A stretch of DNA of 14,346 nt from JAYWIG01 sp043789035 (GTDB lineage Bacteria; Pseudomonadota; Gammaproteobacteria; Burkholderiales; Burkholderiaceae_E), in NCBI GenBank assembly GCA_043789035.1, contig JAYWIG010000105.1:1-14346 (forward strand), written 5' to 3'. The notes under the pieces were generated by a model, which was given only the letters and a program-made list of their open reading frames with translations, ran no database searches and had not been told where the DNA came from. Position numbers and translations under genes: made by a program. Positions 1 through 6,726 of the stretch are shown here, one piece after another; the stretch's first letter is position 1; every line of letters starts with the position of its first letter.

Positions 1-2771
1 TACTTCAGTAGCGCTTCAGCAGCCGCTTTCACCTCTGGCGAAGGGTTGTATTGCAAAGCTTGCTTGGCTTCAGCTTTGGCCCCCGCAGAATCGCCCTTCT
101 TTGCGAGGGCCTGTCCATAATGCACTCGCACTTCAGGGTTGCGAGGGGCTTTTTCCAGCGCCGACTTCAATAAGGGCACAGCCTGGTCAATCTTTCCTTG
201 CTCCATGAGGATGTAACCATAGGTGTCTTGAATTGCGAAATTGTTTGGCTCAAGCTGGTAGGCACGTTGCGCAAGCTCGACTGCTCGCGGTTCTTTTAAC
301 TGATGCATCGCAATCGCAGCGTTGTTTAGCGCTGGCGTGCTGTCCTTGTTAACCTTCAGAACTTGATTAACCACTGCAACCGCTTCTTTCCAATCTTTTT
401 TCTCCAGCAATAACTCTGAGGCGTCCAACATGAAAGCCAAGTCATTTGGCGAAGACTGCCAGTGGGTTCTGAGGAACTGAGCTGCGTCTGGAGCATTACC
501 ATTTGCTTGCAAGCTCTGATAAATCTTACTTGCAGTCACCGCGCTCTTTTGTAAAGTGTAGGCCTCTTTGTACTGTGCTAAGGCTTCGGGCCTTTTTCCA
601 TCTGCGTTAAGAAAATCGCCGAGTAACACTGCCCCTAATGCGCTTTTAGGCGCAGATTCTTTTAGCGACCGGGCCGCAGCTATTGCTTCGGCTCGCTTAC
701 CAGAGGAAAACATCAAACCGGCTAGGGCAGCCTTAGGCTCCAAAGCATTGGGTTGCAGTTGTGCTGCTCGTTGAAAGCTCGCAGCCGCACCGTTCTTATC
801 TTGAAGCTTTAGACGCAATGTACCCACTCTATAGTTTAGCGATGATGACAACGAATTAGTTTCCAGCTGCTTTTCCAAAAGCTGGACGGCTTTTCCGTAG
901 GCTGCGGCCGCTTCGTAGGCTTCAGCCAGAGCATCTGTGGTGTCGAGATCATTCACGAAATTGGGCGCAATTTGCTCGAGCAAACCAACGGCCTTGTCGG
1001 CTTGGCCAGTTTGCATAAAGTACTTGGCCTGAGTGATGGCGGGTTGCGGAGAACCCGGATCTGCCTCAAGAGCTTGTTTAAAGTAATCGAGAGTGACGGC
1101 CTCAGCACCTGGAGTCCTCGAACTCAGCGCCGCAAGAGCCAGCAAGATCGATGTGTTCTTTGGCTCTTTCACAAGCGCATCAGCGTAGCGTTTTGTGGCG
1201 GCATCGGCCTTTCCGGCTCGAACATCCAGCATAGCCATCATATCTAAGCTCGGTTGAAACGTGCTGTTTAACGTCAAACTCTCCGAAAGGCGAGAAATGG
1301 CTTCTGCTTCTTTGCCTTGGGCAAGCGCGACCACCGCCAAAGCATGTCTACCAGCAGGATCCTTAGGTTGAGCTTGGATAAACCTAGCAACGAGCTCATT
1401 CGCTTTGTCATATCTTTTAGCACGAGCGAAAGCTTGGGCTATGCTCAAATCTGTTTGAGGAGACTTGTTTTTTGCCGCCGCTTGTTCCAGCTGCTGTAGT
1501 CCGGATGATTCGTCACCGCTAGAGATTCTTGCACTTGCTGCTATCACACTCAACCCAGACGCACCGCCACTACCGCCGGACGCTGCATCAAGATACTCAA
1601 TACCTTTTTTCACATCGCCAGTTTTCAGCAAAGCTTCGCCGACGGTTGCGAGAATCAGCGGAGAATTAACTTTTTCTTGCAGCAAAGGCTGCAAAACCGC
1701 AAGCGCTTTTTCCGGGAAGTTTTGGGCCAGATACGTTGCCGCGAGAAGTCGCTGCGCGTTATAGTCTTTTGGATTTTGCTCGATCATTGCTTTTGCATGC
1801 TTCTCGGCTGTAGCAAACTCTCGATTTTCTATGGCAGTTTCTGCTGCAAGCTCCAAGGCCGGACGGAAGCCCGGAGCCGCGACTACAACGCGCTGGAGAT
1901 ACTCTCTAGCTAATCGATAGTTACCTTGGCGATGGGCGACTAAGCCACCTAAGTAACCACTCAAGATATTTTTAGGCGCAATCTTTGCAAGTATTTGAAT
2001 TTGCTCGTTAGCTTCTGTGAACTCCCTTAAATCCACTAAACAACGAATCAAGGCGGCTCGTTGCTCAAAATCATACCGCTTCAAATCAACCGCTTTGGTA
2101 AGCGCTAGTTTCGCATCGGCATTTTTTCCTTCCAACCGACTCAGAAACCCCGACATTGCCAAGGCCTCTTGGCTATTTGGATTTTCCAATAAGATTTTTG
2201 CAATTTCGGCTTTTGCCGGGGAAAGATCTGTTTCCTTCACTAGACTTACAGCGATAAGCCCAACTTTTGCAGAAGAATTAGAAGAAACTAATTTTAACGC
2301 CGCATTAAAATCTTCTGCTGCTTTCGTAATTTGCCTGAGCTGAAAATTCGCCCGTCCAGAATAGGAAAAAGTTTGCGCTTGTACAGCAGCGTCCGTACTC
2401 TTGTACTTAATTGCCTCGCTAACCACTTTTTGGAAATCGCTCTGCATGAGCAAACTTTCTAATAGAAGGGGCACAGCAATTTTCTTGTCTCCGCCAAGCT
2501 CGATTCCTTTACGCAAATCGCTTTCAGCCAAGCCAAATTCGCCCATGCCAAGATATACCTTACCCAGCGTAATGCGGGATTCAGCGTCTTCGGGCTTTGC
2601 CGCCAATACATTTTTCAAATGGATAGATGCAGCCGCGAAATCACCACTTGCTGCGGCAACTTGAGCAGCCTCTAATGAGGCTTTTGGAGTAGTTTTTTGA
2701 TTACAACCCGAAACGACAAGCAGCGACGAAATCAGTATCGAAATAACGGTAGGCTTGAAAGCAATGATCAT
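1..2771 (-). CDS. prsT: PrsT-type TPR-repeat lipoprotein of the XrtA/PEP-CTERM system (stop codon at or just past the window edge)
   Basis: The frame is open for 923 codons from an ATG at 2771 to the left edge; the last two bases read TA, so a TAA or TAG stop probably lies across the edge. PrsT family proteins are roughly this long, so the protein is probably essentially complete. Residues 1-23 form a lipoprotein signal: a hydrophobic stretch, then VVSGC with Cys23 as the lipidation site, so the protein should be an envelope-anchored lipoprotein. Nearly all the rest is Ala/Leu-rich helical tetratricopeptide repeats, with repeated A..Y...G..A.A elements and P-N/P-x-[ND] turns, for example LEPNNFAIQDTYGYILMEQG near the C-terminus. 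PrsT is known from exosortase A loci, where it is thought to act in exopolysaccharide or PEP-CTERM protein handling; its exact role is unsettled. A GGAG Shine-Dalgarno lies 6 nt before the ATG. A strong terminator upstream separates it from the PEP-CTERM gene, so it should have its own promoter; no convincing -35/-10 pair was found. Confidence 0.85.
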   Translation of the reverse strand, partial: MIIAFKPTVISILISSLLVVSGCNQKTTPKASLEAAQVAAASGDFAAASIHLKNVLAAKPEDAESRITLGKVYLGMGEFGLAESDLRKGIELGGDKKIAVPLLLESLLMQSDFQKVVSEAIKYKSTDAAVQAQTFSYSGRANFQLRQITKAAEDFNAALKLVSSNSSAKVGLIAVSLVKETDLSPAKAEIAKILLENPNSQEALAMSGFLSRLEGKNADAKLALTKAVDLKRYDFEQRAALIRCLVDLREFTEANEQIQILAKIAPKNILSGYLGGLVAHRQGNYRLAREYLQRVVVAAPGFRPALELAAETAIENREFATAEKHAKAMIEQNPKDYNAQRLLAATYLAQNFPEKALAVLQPLLQEKVNSPLILATVGEALLKTGDVKKGIEYLDAASGGSGGASGLSVIAASARISSGDESSGLQQLEQAAAKNKSPQTDLSIAQAFARAKRYDKANELVARFIQAQPKDPAGRHALAVVALAQGKEAEAISRLSESLTLNSTFQPSLDMMAMLDVRAGKADAATKRYADALVKEPKNTSILLALAALSSRTPGAEAVTLDYFKQALEADPGSPQPAITQAKYFMQTGQADKAVGLLEQIAPNFVNDLDTTDALAEAYEAAAAYGKAVQLLEKQLETNSLSSSLNYRVGTLRLKLQDKNGAAASFQRAAQLQPNALEPKAALAGLMFSSGKRAEAIAAARSLKESAPKSALGAVLLGDFLNADGKRPEALAQYKEAYTLQKSAVTASKIYQSLQANGNAPDAAQFLRTHWQSSPNDLAFMLDASELLLEKKDWKEAVAVVNQVLKVNKDSTPALNNAAIAMHQLKEPRAVELAQRAYQLEPNNFAIQDTYGYILMEQGKIDQAVPLLKSALEKAPRNPEVRVHYGQALAKKGDSAGAKAEAKQALQYNPSPEVKAAAEALLK

Positions 2772-2876
2772 GGAAAACTCCGCGCAACAAATAATAACCG
2801 TGAATGGTATTTCAAGTTGCTATGAAGACTTGAGTAGCATTGCACAAACTTCGATAAACACATTAGAAAAAGGACG

Positions 2877-2905
2877 AAAAAAAACCTCGCCGAGCGAGGT
2901 TTTTT
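2877..2905 (-). terminator. Strong intrinsic terminator after the PEP-CTERM gene
   Basis: A perfect 12-bp inverted repeat (arms 2879-2890 and 2894-2905, 3-nt loop) with GCGAGG/CCTCGC cores sits 19 bp downstream of the PEP-CTERM stop codon. On the minus strand it is followed by an uninterrupted run of Ts (complement of the A run ending at 2884), the classic rho-independent form. The other strand also has a T run, so it could work both ways, but no plus-strand gene approaches it. It insulates prsT from the PEP-CTERM transcript. Confidence 0.9.
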
Positions 2906-2924
2906 CAAACTGAAGCTCAGTTAA

Positions 2925-3542
2925 TTAAGCACGCTTTTTGGCGCGCAAAACTAGACCTAAAGCTGCGATGCCAAGCAATGCAACCGTGCCTGGCAATGGT
3001 ACGTTACCGGGTTTGCAAGTACCGTTAGCGTTCGCGCTGGATGATTTGCAAATTACTTCTGTGTTCATGTCAAAGTTATGGTTGCCATAAGCGGCTTTGT
3101 CAGCACCCCAGAAACCGAACTCTAGGTTAGTTGAATTGCCGTTGTACGGAGCAGCATTAATGCCCAAACGAGCGTCGTCAGCATCTTTAAAAGCGGTGAT
3201 GTCATAAACACTTGTAACTGCACCAGTACTCGATGTCAAAGCACCAGTAAAGTTCGACCAGCGCAACTCGCTACCAGACTGATAAGCACCAGTAAACAAG
3301 AAACTTACGCCATAGTTTTGACCGTTAGAGGCTTTTGCTGTACCCAATAAGGAAGCTGAAGAACCAGGAGTATCGCTCACTGTCAAAATTGACGACCAGC
3401 TACTAATGGTCACGCCAGTGATGTTAAAAATTGAAAAATTATTACTATTTGAAATTGAATAAGAGCCTGCGTAGCTAGTTGCCTGCGCTACACCGCTTGA
3501 AAGCAAACCAGCTGCTAGAGCTGCTAAAAGGAAACGTTTCAT
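2925..3542 (-). CDS. PEP-CTERM domain secreted protein (exosortase substrate), variant P-L-P motif
   Basis: This 205-residue protein has a Sec signal peptide (MKRFLLAALAAG..., likely cleavage after the AQA near residue 21), a Ser/Asn/Gly/Thr-rich body typical of secreted surface proteins, and a C-terminal sorting tail. The tail has the exosortase order: a short motif VPLPGT (residues 181-186), a hydrophobic helix, and a basic end (RAKKRA). The usual Glu of the PEP motif is Leu here; proline-glycine spacing and helix are kept, and P-x-P variants are known among betaproteobacterial members. XrtA should cleave the tail and the mature protein should reach the envelope or the exopolysaccharide matrix. 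Two cysteines (165 and 176) just before the tail could form a small disulfide loop. The body matches no family I recognise, so the specific role is unknown. GGAG lies 7 nt before the ATG. Transcription appears to be from a sigma-54 promoter about 30 bp upstream, and a strong terminator follows. Confidence 0.88.
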   Translation of the reverse strand: MKRFLLAALAAGLLSSGVAQATSYAGSYSISNSNNFSIFNITGVTISSWSSILTVSDTPGSSASLLGTAKASNGQNYGVSFLFTGAYQSGSELRWSNFTGALTSSTGAVTSVYDITAFKDADDARLGINAAPYNGNSTNLEFGFWGADKAAYGNHNFDMNTEVICKSSSANANGTCKPGNVPLPGTVALLGIAALGLVLRAKKRA

Positions 3543-3580
3543 AAATAAACTCCGTTAAAAGATTGACACGTAGTAAGCTA

Positions 3581-3597
3581 AGCAGAATACGTGCCAG
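3581..3597 (-). promoter_or_regulatory. Sigma-54 (RpoN) -24/-12 promoter for the PEP-CTERM gene
   Basis: Read on the minus strand this is CTGGCACGTATTCTGCT, against the consensus TGGCAC-N5-TTGC[A/T]. The -24 half is exact (TGGCAC, 3596-3591). The -12 half is CTGC rather than TTGC, and the GG and GC are separated by exactly 10 nt as RpoN requires. The expected start is near 3570, giving a leader of about 28 nt that still contains the GGAG ribosome site. In XrtA systems the PrsK/PrsR two-component pair, with PrsR an RpoN-dependent activator, is known to drive PEP-CTERM genes, so the promoter class fits the gene. Confidence 0.8.
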
Positions 3598-3677
3598 AGA
3601 AGAAACTCTTTCAAAAACAATAGCTTACAATTTCGATGCTGTACTTATGCAAACAAGATGTAAGGAAGTCCGACAGC

Positions 3678-3694
3678 CGAAATTAAGTATTTCG
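3678..3694. promoter_or_regulatory. Inverted repeat, candidate upstream activator site
   Basis: CGAAAT-N5-ATTTCG is a perfect 6-bp inverted repeat about 110-125 bp upstream of the predicted sigma-54 start of the PEP-CTERM gene, a normal distance for an enhancer of an NtrC-type activator such as PrsR. It lies immediately after the stop codon of the reductase gene, so it could instead be a weak transcript-end hairpin, but there is no T run beside it. The assignment rests on position and symmetry only. Confidence 0.35.
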
Positions 3695-3696
3695 AC

Positions 3697-4701
3697 CTAA
3701 AGATCGAGCGTTAACGAGCCAGATAGAGCTCTTGAAACGCACGGCATCAAGTAGCCATTTTTTTCATCCTCCAAGAGAACAGAATCCCGGTGATCCGCTA
3801 CACCATCGATCAATCTGGTTTTACAAGTTCCGCAAGTACCACTTTCGCAGGAGCTAGGAATATGCACTCCATTGGCCCGTAACGCATCAAGAATAGTGAC
3901 TCTAGGCTCGACATCGACGGTCAGACCGGTACTTGCAACTGTCACTTGAAACGTTTCATCGGTTAACTTTGGCGCAGTATCAGCAGCAAATCTCTCGAAT
4001 CGAATCTGTTTTTGCGGCCAATGGCCTGACATATCTTGCACCGCATCCATCAGCGGTTTTGGCCCGCAGCAATAGACGAGACTTTGATTTGGTTTCTCAA
4101 AAAAATCCCATAGGTCGTATTGTTCAGCTAAATTACCCTGATCGTGGTGTACAACGAGAGAACTGTCAGGTAATAAGTTGTGAATATCTTCCAAGAACGC
4201 GGATGAAGCCGGATCTCTCGTCAGATAGATCAACTTAATGAGCTTTGGATTAAAGTTTTCTTTTGCCGCCAAACTTTGTAGCATCGAAAAAATTGGGGTA
4301 ATCCCAATACCACCGGCAATGAATAAATATTGTTTGGCTTCAATTTCTAGAAAAAAACTATTTTTGGGGTTAGAAATCATTAGTTCAGCGCCAGCTTTCA
4401 CGCCATCAACCAAGCTTAATGACCCTCCACGCCCTCGCCCTTCACGCTTAACAGCTATTTGCCAGAAATCTCCTCCTTCAGGATCGCCACAAAGTGAATA
4501 CTGACGTGAAACACCTGACGGCGTTTTAACTGTGATGTGAGAACCCGGATCGAAACTCGGCATCTGCTTACCGTCAAGGCTCTTAAGCCTAAATGCGGTT
4601 ATATCGGTTGCAACCTGCAAAACGCTGTCGACTCGAACAGGAAATAATTCCAATTCGACAGGCACAGCACCGAGTAAAGGCAACGGATTCATGGAAGTCA
4701 T
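3697..4701 (-). CDS. Phthalate-dioxygenase-reductase-type FMN/NAD(P)H/[2Fe-2S] oxidoreductase
   Basis: The gene encodes a three-domain electron-transfer protein that would pass electrons from NAD(P)H through flavin and a plant-type [2Fe-2S] cluster to a Rieske oxygenase. Counting from the ATG at 4701 (334 residues): flavin-binding motif RQYSLC at 66-71; nucleotide-binding GGIGITPI at 130-137 and CGPKPLM at 212-218; C-terminal ferredoxin domain with Cys285, Cys290, Cys293 and Cys321 in the CxxxxCxxC...C pattern. This domain order (flavin, NAD, ferredoxin last) is that of the phthalate dioxygenase reductase and vanillate demethylase reductase (VanB) class, and the length fits. Start choice: the frame can extend to a TTG at 4728, and another ATG lies at 4692; none has a clear Shine-Dalgarno, and the ATG at 4701 matches the family length well. 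No partner oxygenase is visible: the neighbours are a PEP-CTERM gene and a tRNA. The substrate cannot be named. Confidence 0.85.
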   Translation of the reverse strand: MTSMNPLPLLGAVPVELELFPVRVDSVLQVATDITAFRLKSLDGKQMPSFDPGSHITVKTPSGVSRQYSLCGDPEGGDFWQIAVKREGRGRGGSLSLVDGVKAGAELMISNPKNSFFLEIEAKQYLFIAGGIGITPIFSMLQSLAAKENFNPKLIKLIYLTRDPASSAFLEDIHNLLPDSSLVVHHDQGNLAEQYDLWDFFEKPNQSLVYCCGPKPLMDAVQDMSGHWPQKQIRFERFAADTAPKLTDETFQVTVASTGLTVDVEPRVTILDALRANGVHIPSSCESGTCGTCKTRLIDGVADHRDSVLLEDEKNGYLMPCVSRALSGSLTLDL

Positions 4702-4730
4702 AATGGCATCGCAAATGTGAAACTGCAATT

Positions 4731-4748
4731 ATCTTAGAGACCTAAGAT
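4731..4748. repeat. 7-bp inverted repeat between tRNA-Val and the reductase gene
   Basis: ATCTTAG-AGAC-CTAAGAT is a perfect 7-bp inverted repeat with a 4-nt spacer, 46 nt beyond the tRNA 3' end and about 30 nt upstream of the reductase ATG. It could fold as an RNA hairpin or act as an operator. It has no T run on the transcribed strand, so it is not a standard intrinsic terminator. Confidence 0.4.
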
Positions 4749-4793
4749 TGAAGCAAACGCCAAACAGGAGCCAAGCAACTAAGAAATGTTACT

Positions 4794-4870
4794 TGGTAGG
4801 CGCGATTGGATTCGAACCAACGACCCCCACCATGTCAAGGTGGTGCTCTAACCAACTGAGCTACGCGCCT
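4794..4870 (-). tRNA. tRNA-Val (anticodon GAC), CCA encoded
   Basis: The minus strand folds as a complete 77-nt tRNA including an encoded 3' CCA. The acceptor stem is AGGCGCG paired with CGCGCCT, followed by discriminator A. The D arm is GCTC/GAGC with AGTTGGTTA in the loop. The anticodon stem is CCACC/GGTGG around the loop TTGACAT, giving anticodon GAC (valine, codons GUC/GUU). The T arm is GTTGG/CCAAT (one G-T pair) around TTCGAAT. All stems are intact. It lies between the iron permease gene and the reductase gene on the same strand. Confidence 0.97.
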
Positions 4871-4879
4871 GTTGGCTTC

Positions 4880-4885
4880 ATTGTA
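4880..4885 (-). promoter_or_regulatory. Candidate -10 box for tRNA-Val
   Basis: On the minus strand TACAAT (5 of 6 to TATAAT) lies 9 nt before the tRNA 5' end, so a transcript could begin 2-3 nt upstream of the mature tRNA. No good -35 hexamer is seen 16-18 bp further upstream. The permease stop codon is only 36 bp from the tRNA, so read-through from the permease transcript is also possible. Confidence 0.4.
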
Positions 4886-4906
4886 GCAAACCCTATGAAC
4901 GTCACT

Positions 4907-6532
4907 TTAAGCATGCTCCAATCGTCGTGAGCTACCTCTCCAAAGAAGTAACACTGGTAGGGTACTGATAACCACAATTAGCAGCGATGGCACAGCCGCT
5001 TCGGCTAGTCGCTCATCAGAGGCAAACTGGTAAGCAATCACAACTAAAGTATCAAAGTTCAGGGGGCGAAGCACTAAGGTCGTTTGCAACTCCTTAAAGC
5101 AATCTATGAACACTAACAAAAAAGCACCAAAAATTGCGCGCCTAAGGAGCGGCCAGTGCACATCGATCCAAACGCCGACAACACCGCGCCCTAAGCTTCT
5201 TGCGCTTGCGTCCATCGCGGGACTGATGCGGTACAGGGCAGCGTCGATATTTTGATAACCAACAGCCAAAAAGCGCACTGCATAGGCAAACACGAGCACC
5301 CCAGCACTCGCCGCCATCCCGCCCGAATACGTCGAAAATGGCGCAAATGCTGAAATTGCCATCAGCAAGCCAACAGCGATCACTAAGCCGGGCATGGCGT
5401 AGCCGAATTGGGCAATGCTTGCAATAAGCCGACCAAAACCACTTTGTAGCAGTCGATTTGCATAGCTCAAAAAAATGGCGATTAGCAAAATCATCACTGC
5501 AGCAACGCCAGCCAAACCTACTCCATTTGATATCCAAGTAAAAAGCCTTAGATCGAAGACTACCTCTGCTTTCGTTGCCACATTCAGCAGCACAGCTATG
5601 GGCACGATGAAACCCAAAAGAACTGGTAGCCCGCAAAAGCATGCTGCCATCAGTGCTTTTGCGCCGGCAAGCCGAAGCGGTGCGACTTTGCGAGAGTTTC
5701 GACTATGGGTTTGAATGGCCAACCGCTGCCTTCTCTCAATCCATACAAAACACGCTAAGACAGCTAATAAACTTAATGCTAATTGGATGGCAGCAACCTT
5801 GTCGCCCATTGAAAGCCAAGCTTTATAGATTCCGGTGGTGAATGTGTCAACAGCAAAGTAACTGACTGCACCGAAGTCAGCAACAGTTTCCATCGTCACT
5901 AAAGTTGCCCCTGCAATGATGGCGGGCCTAGCCATTGGCCAAATCACGCTACACCAAATTTCAAAATCACTTAAGCCTAAGGTTTTCGCCGCTTCAATCG
6001 CTGACGCACTCCTCTCCTCGAACGCCTGTCTCGCAACTATGTAAACATAAGGGTATAGCGCGAAACCAAGCATGAGACCAGCGCCCGAGACTGAGCGAAC
6101 TTCTGGAAACCAAAGTGTTTGCACGCTCAGCCCTGTTGCAGCCCGTAAGAAAGACTGTATTGGCCCTGCCACGTCTAATAAATCAGTGTATGCATAGGCC
6201 ATCACAAAGCTCGGAATTGCCAACGGCAAAACTAGCATCCAGCTTAACAAGCGGTGCCCGCTAAATCGATAACATGCGGTTAACCAAGCCGAGCCCACGC
6301 CAAACAAAGCAACCGTTAACAACACCATAACGACAAGCCCAGCCGTATTCAAACTATATCGAGGAATCACAGTAGAAAACAAATGCGCAATTGTTTCAAA
6401 AGTTCCTGGCTTGAATGCGGTAATTAAAAGCCCAAAACCAGGCATCAATAACAACCCCGATATCAATAGGACAGCTGCCAGCAACCCCACCGACCTTACG
6501 TTCAATTGTCTCGGCAAAAACCAGATACGCAT
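4907..6532 (-). CDS. fbpB: Fe(III) ABC transporter permease, FbpB/SfuB type
   Basis: This is the inner-membrane permease of a ferric iron importer. From the ATG at 6532 it has 541 residues and two fused permease halves with about twelve hydrophobic segments. Each half carries the cytoplasmic EAA loop that docks on the ATPase: EAAKTLGLSDFEIWCSVIWP near 180-199, and a matching loop DASARSLGRG...HWP near 441-461. The second half contains FKELQTTLVLRPLNFDTL (479-496), typical of FbpB proteins. Start choice: the open frame extends to a TTG at 6673, but that codon lies in the Fur-box-like site and by the predicted promoter would be at about +1; the ATG at 6532 gives the family length and usual N-terminus. 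No good Shine-Dalgarno precedes it, so the start is uncertain. It is divergent from the ATPase gene fbpC. The periplasmic iron-binding protein (FbpA) is not in the window. The predicted leader of about 140 nt is long. Confidence 0.9.
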   Translation of the reverse strand: MRIWFLPRQLNVRSVGLLAAVLLISGLLLMPGFGLLITAFKPGTFETIAHLFSTVIPRYSLNTAGLVVMVLLTVALFGVGSAWLTACYRFSGHRLLSWMLVLPLAIPSFVMAYAYTDLLDVAGPIQSFLRAATGLSVQTLWFPEVRSVSGAGLMLGFALYPYVYIVARQAFEERSASAIEAAKTLGLSDFEIWCSVIWPMARPAIIAGATLVTMETVADFGAVSYFAVDTFTTGIYKAWLSMGDKVAAIQLALSLLAVLACFVWIERRQRLAIQTHSRNSRKVAPLRLAGAKALMAACFCGLPVLLGFIVPIAVLLNVATKAEVVFDLRLFTWISNGVGLAGVAAVMILLIAIFLSYANRLLQSGFGRLIASIAQFGYAMPGLVIAVGLLMAISAFAPFSTYSGGMAASAGVLVFAYAVRFLAVGYQNIDAALYRISPAMDASARSLGRGVVGVWIDVHWPLLRRAIFGAFLLVFIDCFKELQTTLVLRPLNFDTLVVIAYQFASDERLAEAAVPSLLIVVISTLPVLLLWRGSSRRLEHA

Positions 6533-6665
6533 GCGCCGCAATAGCGCAAACTTTGCCGAAAACCGATAGTCTGCTTGGGAATGAGTAGATTGAATCAAAA
6601 GGCGGCCACTTAGCGAATGTCGATTTAGACTAACAAAGAAAAAGAATTTAGCGCGGAAACGAAAT

Positions 6666-6684
6666 GAGAACAATTATCATTATA
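6666..6684. promoter_or_regulatory. Fur box over the fbpB -10 element
   Basis: GAGAACAATTATCATTATA matches the classic 19-bp Fur box GATAATGATAATCATTATC at 14 of 19 positions, with ATCATTAT intact on one side. On the minus strand it includes a perfect TATAAT (6684-6679), giving a predicted start near 6672, although no good -35 is seen. Iron-loaded Fur bound here would block transcription of the permease gene, and possibly of the divergent ATPase gene whose ATG is 43 bp away. The genes on both sides are iron-transport genes, which supports the reading. Confidence 0.75.
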
Positions 6685-6687
6685 GAT

Positions 6688-6699
6688 TCGATTAATCGA
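6688..6699. repeat. 12-bp perfect palindrome in the fbpB-fbpC intergenic region
   Basis: TCGATTAATCGA is a perfect palindrome starting 4 bp past the Fur-box-like site and ending 28 bp before the fbpC start. It could be a site for a second dimeric regulator or part of the fbpC promoter; no clear plus-strand -35/-10 pair was found around it. Chance occurrence in AT-rich DNA is possible. Confidence 0.3.
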
Positions 6700-6726
6700 T
6701 TGCCCTGTTAGACAACCAGTGAGCCT

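Noticed and set aside
568..2664. Several plus-strand ORFs of 60-108 codons
   Set aside because: They are antisense to the continuous 923-codon TPR lipoprotein frame and show low-complexity or shadow composition with no recognisable domains.
2925..3696. PEP-CTERM gene as part of a mobile or phage cargo region
   Set aside because: No integrase, transposase, flanking repeat or composition shift was seen; its own promoter and terminator explain its isolation.
3933..4504. Two adjacent plus-strand ORFs
   Set aside because: They lie antisense within the reductase gene, which has complete flavin, NAD and [2Fe-2S] motifs.
4748..4930. 60-codon plus-strand ORF
   Set aside because: It runs antisense through tRNA-Val, and its GFEPTTPTMSRWCSNQLSYA translation is the common artefact of reading through a tRNA gene.
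5142..5642. 166-codon minus-strand ORF
   Set aside because: It is in another frame of the permease gene, is Cys/Arg/Trp-rich and has no family resemblance.
6671..6673. TTG at 6673 as the fbpB start
   Set aside because: It lies in the Fur-box-like site and at about the predicted transcription start; the extra 47 residues do not look like an FbpB N-terminus.
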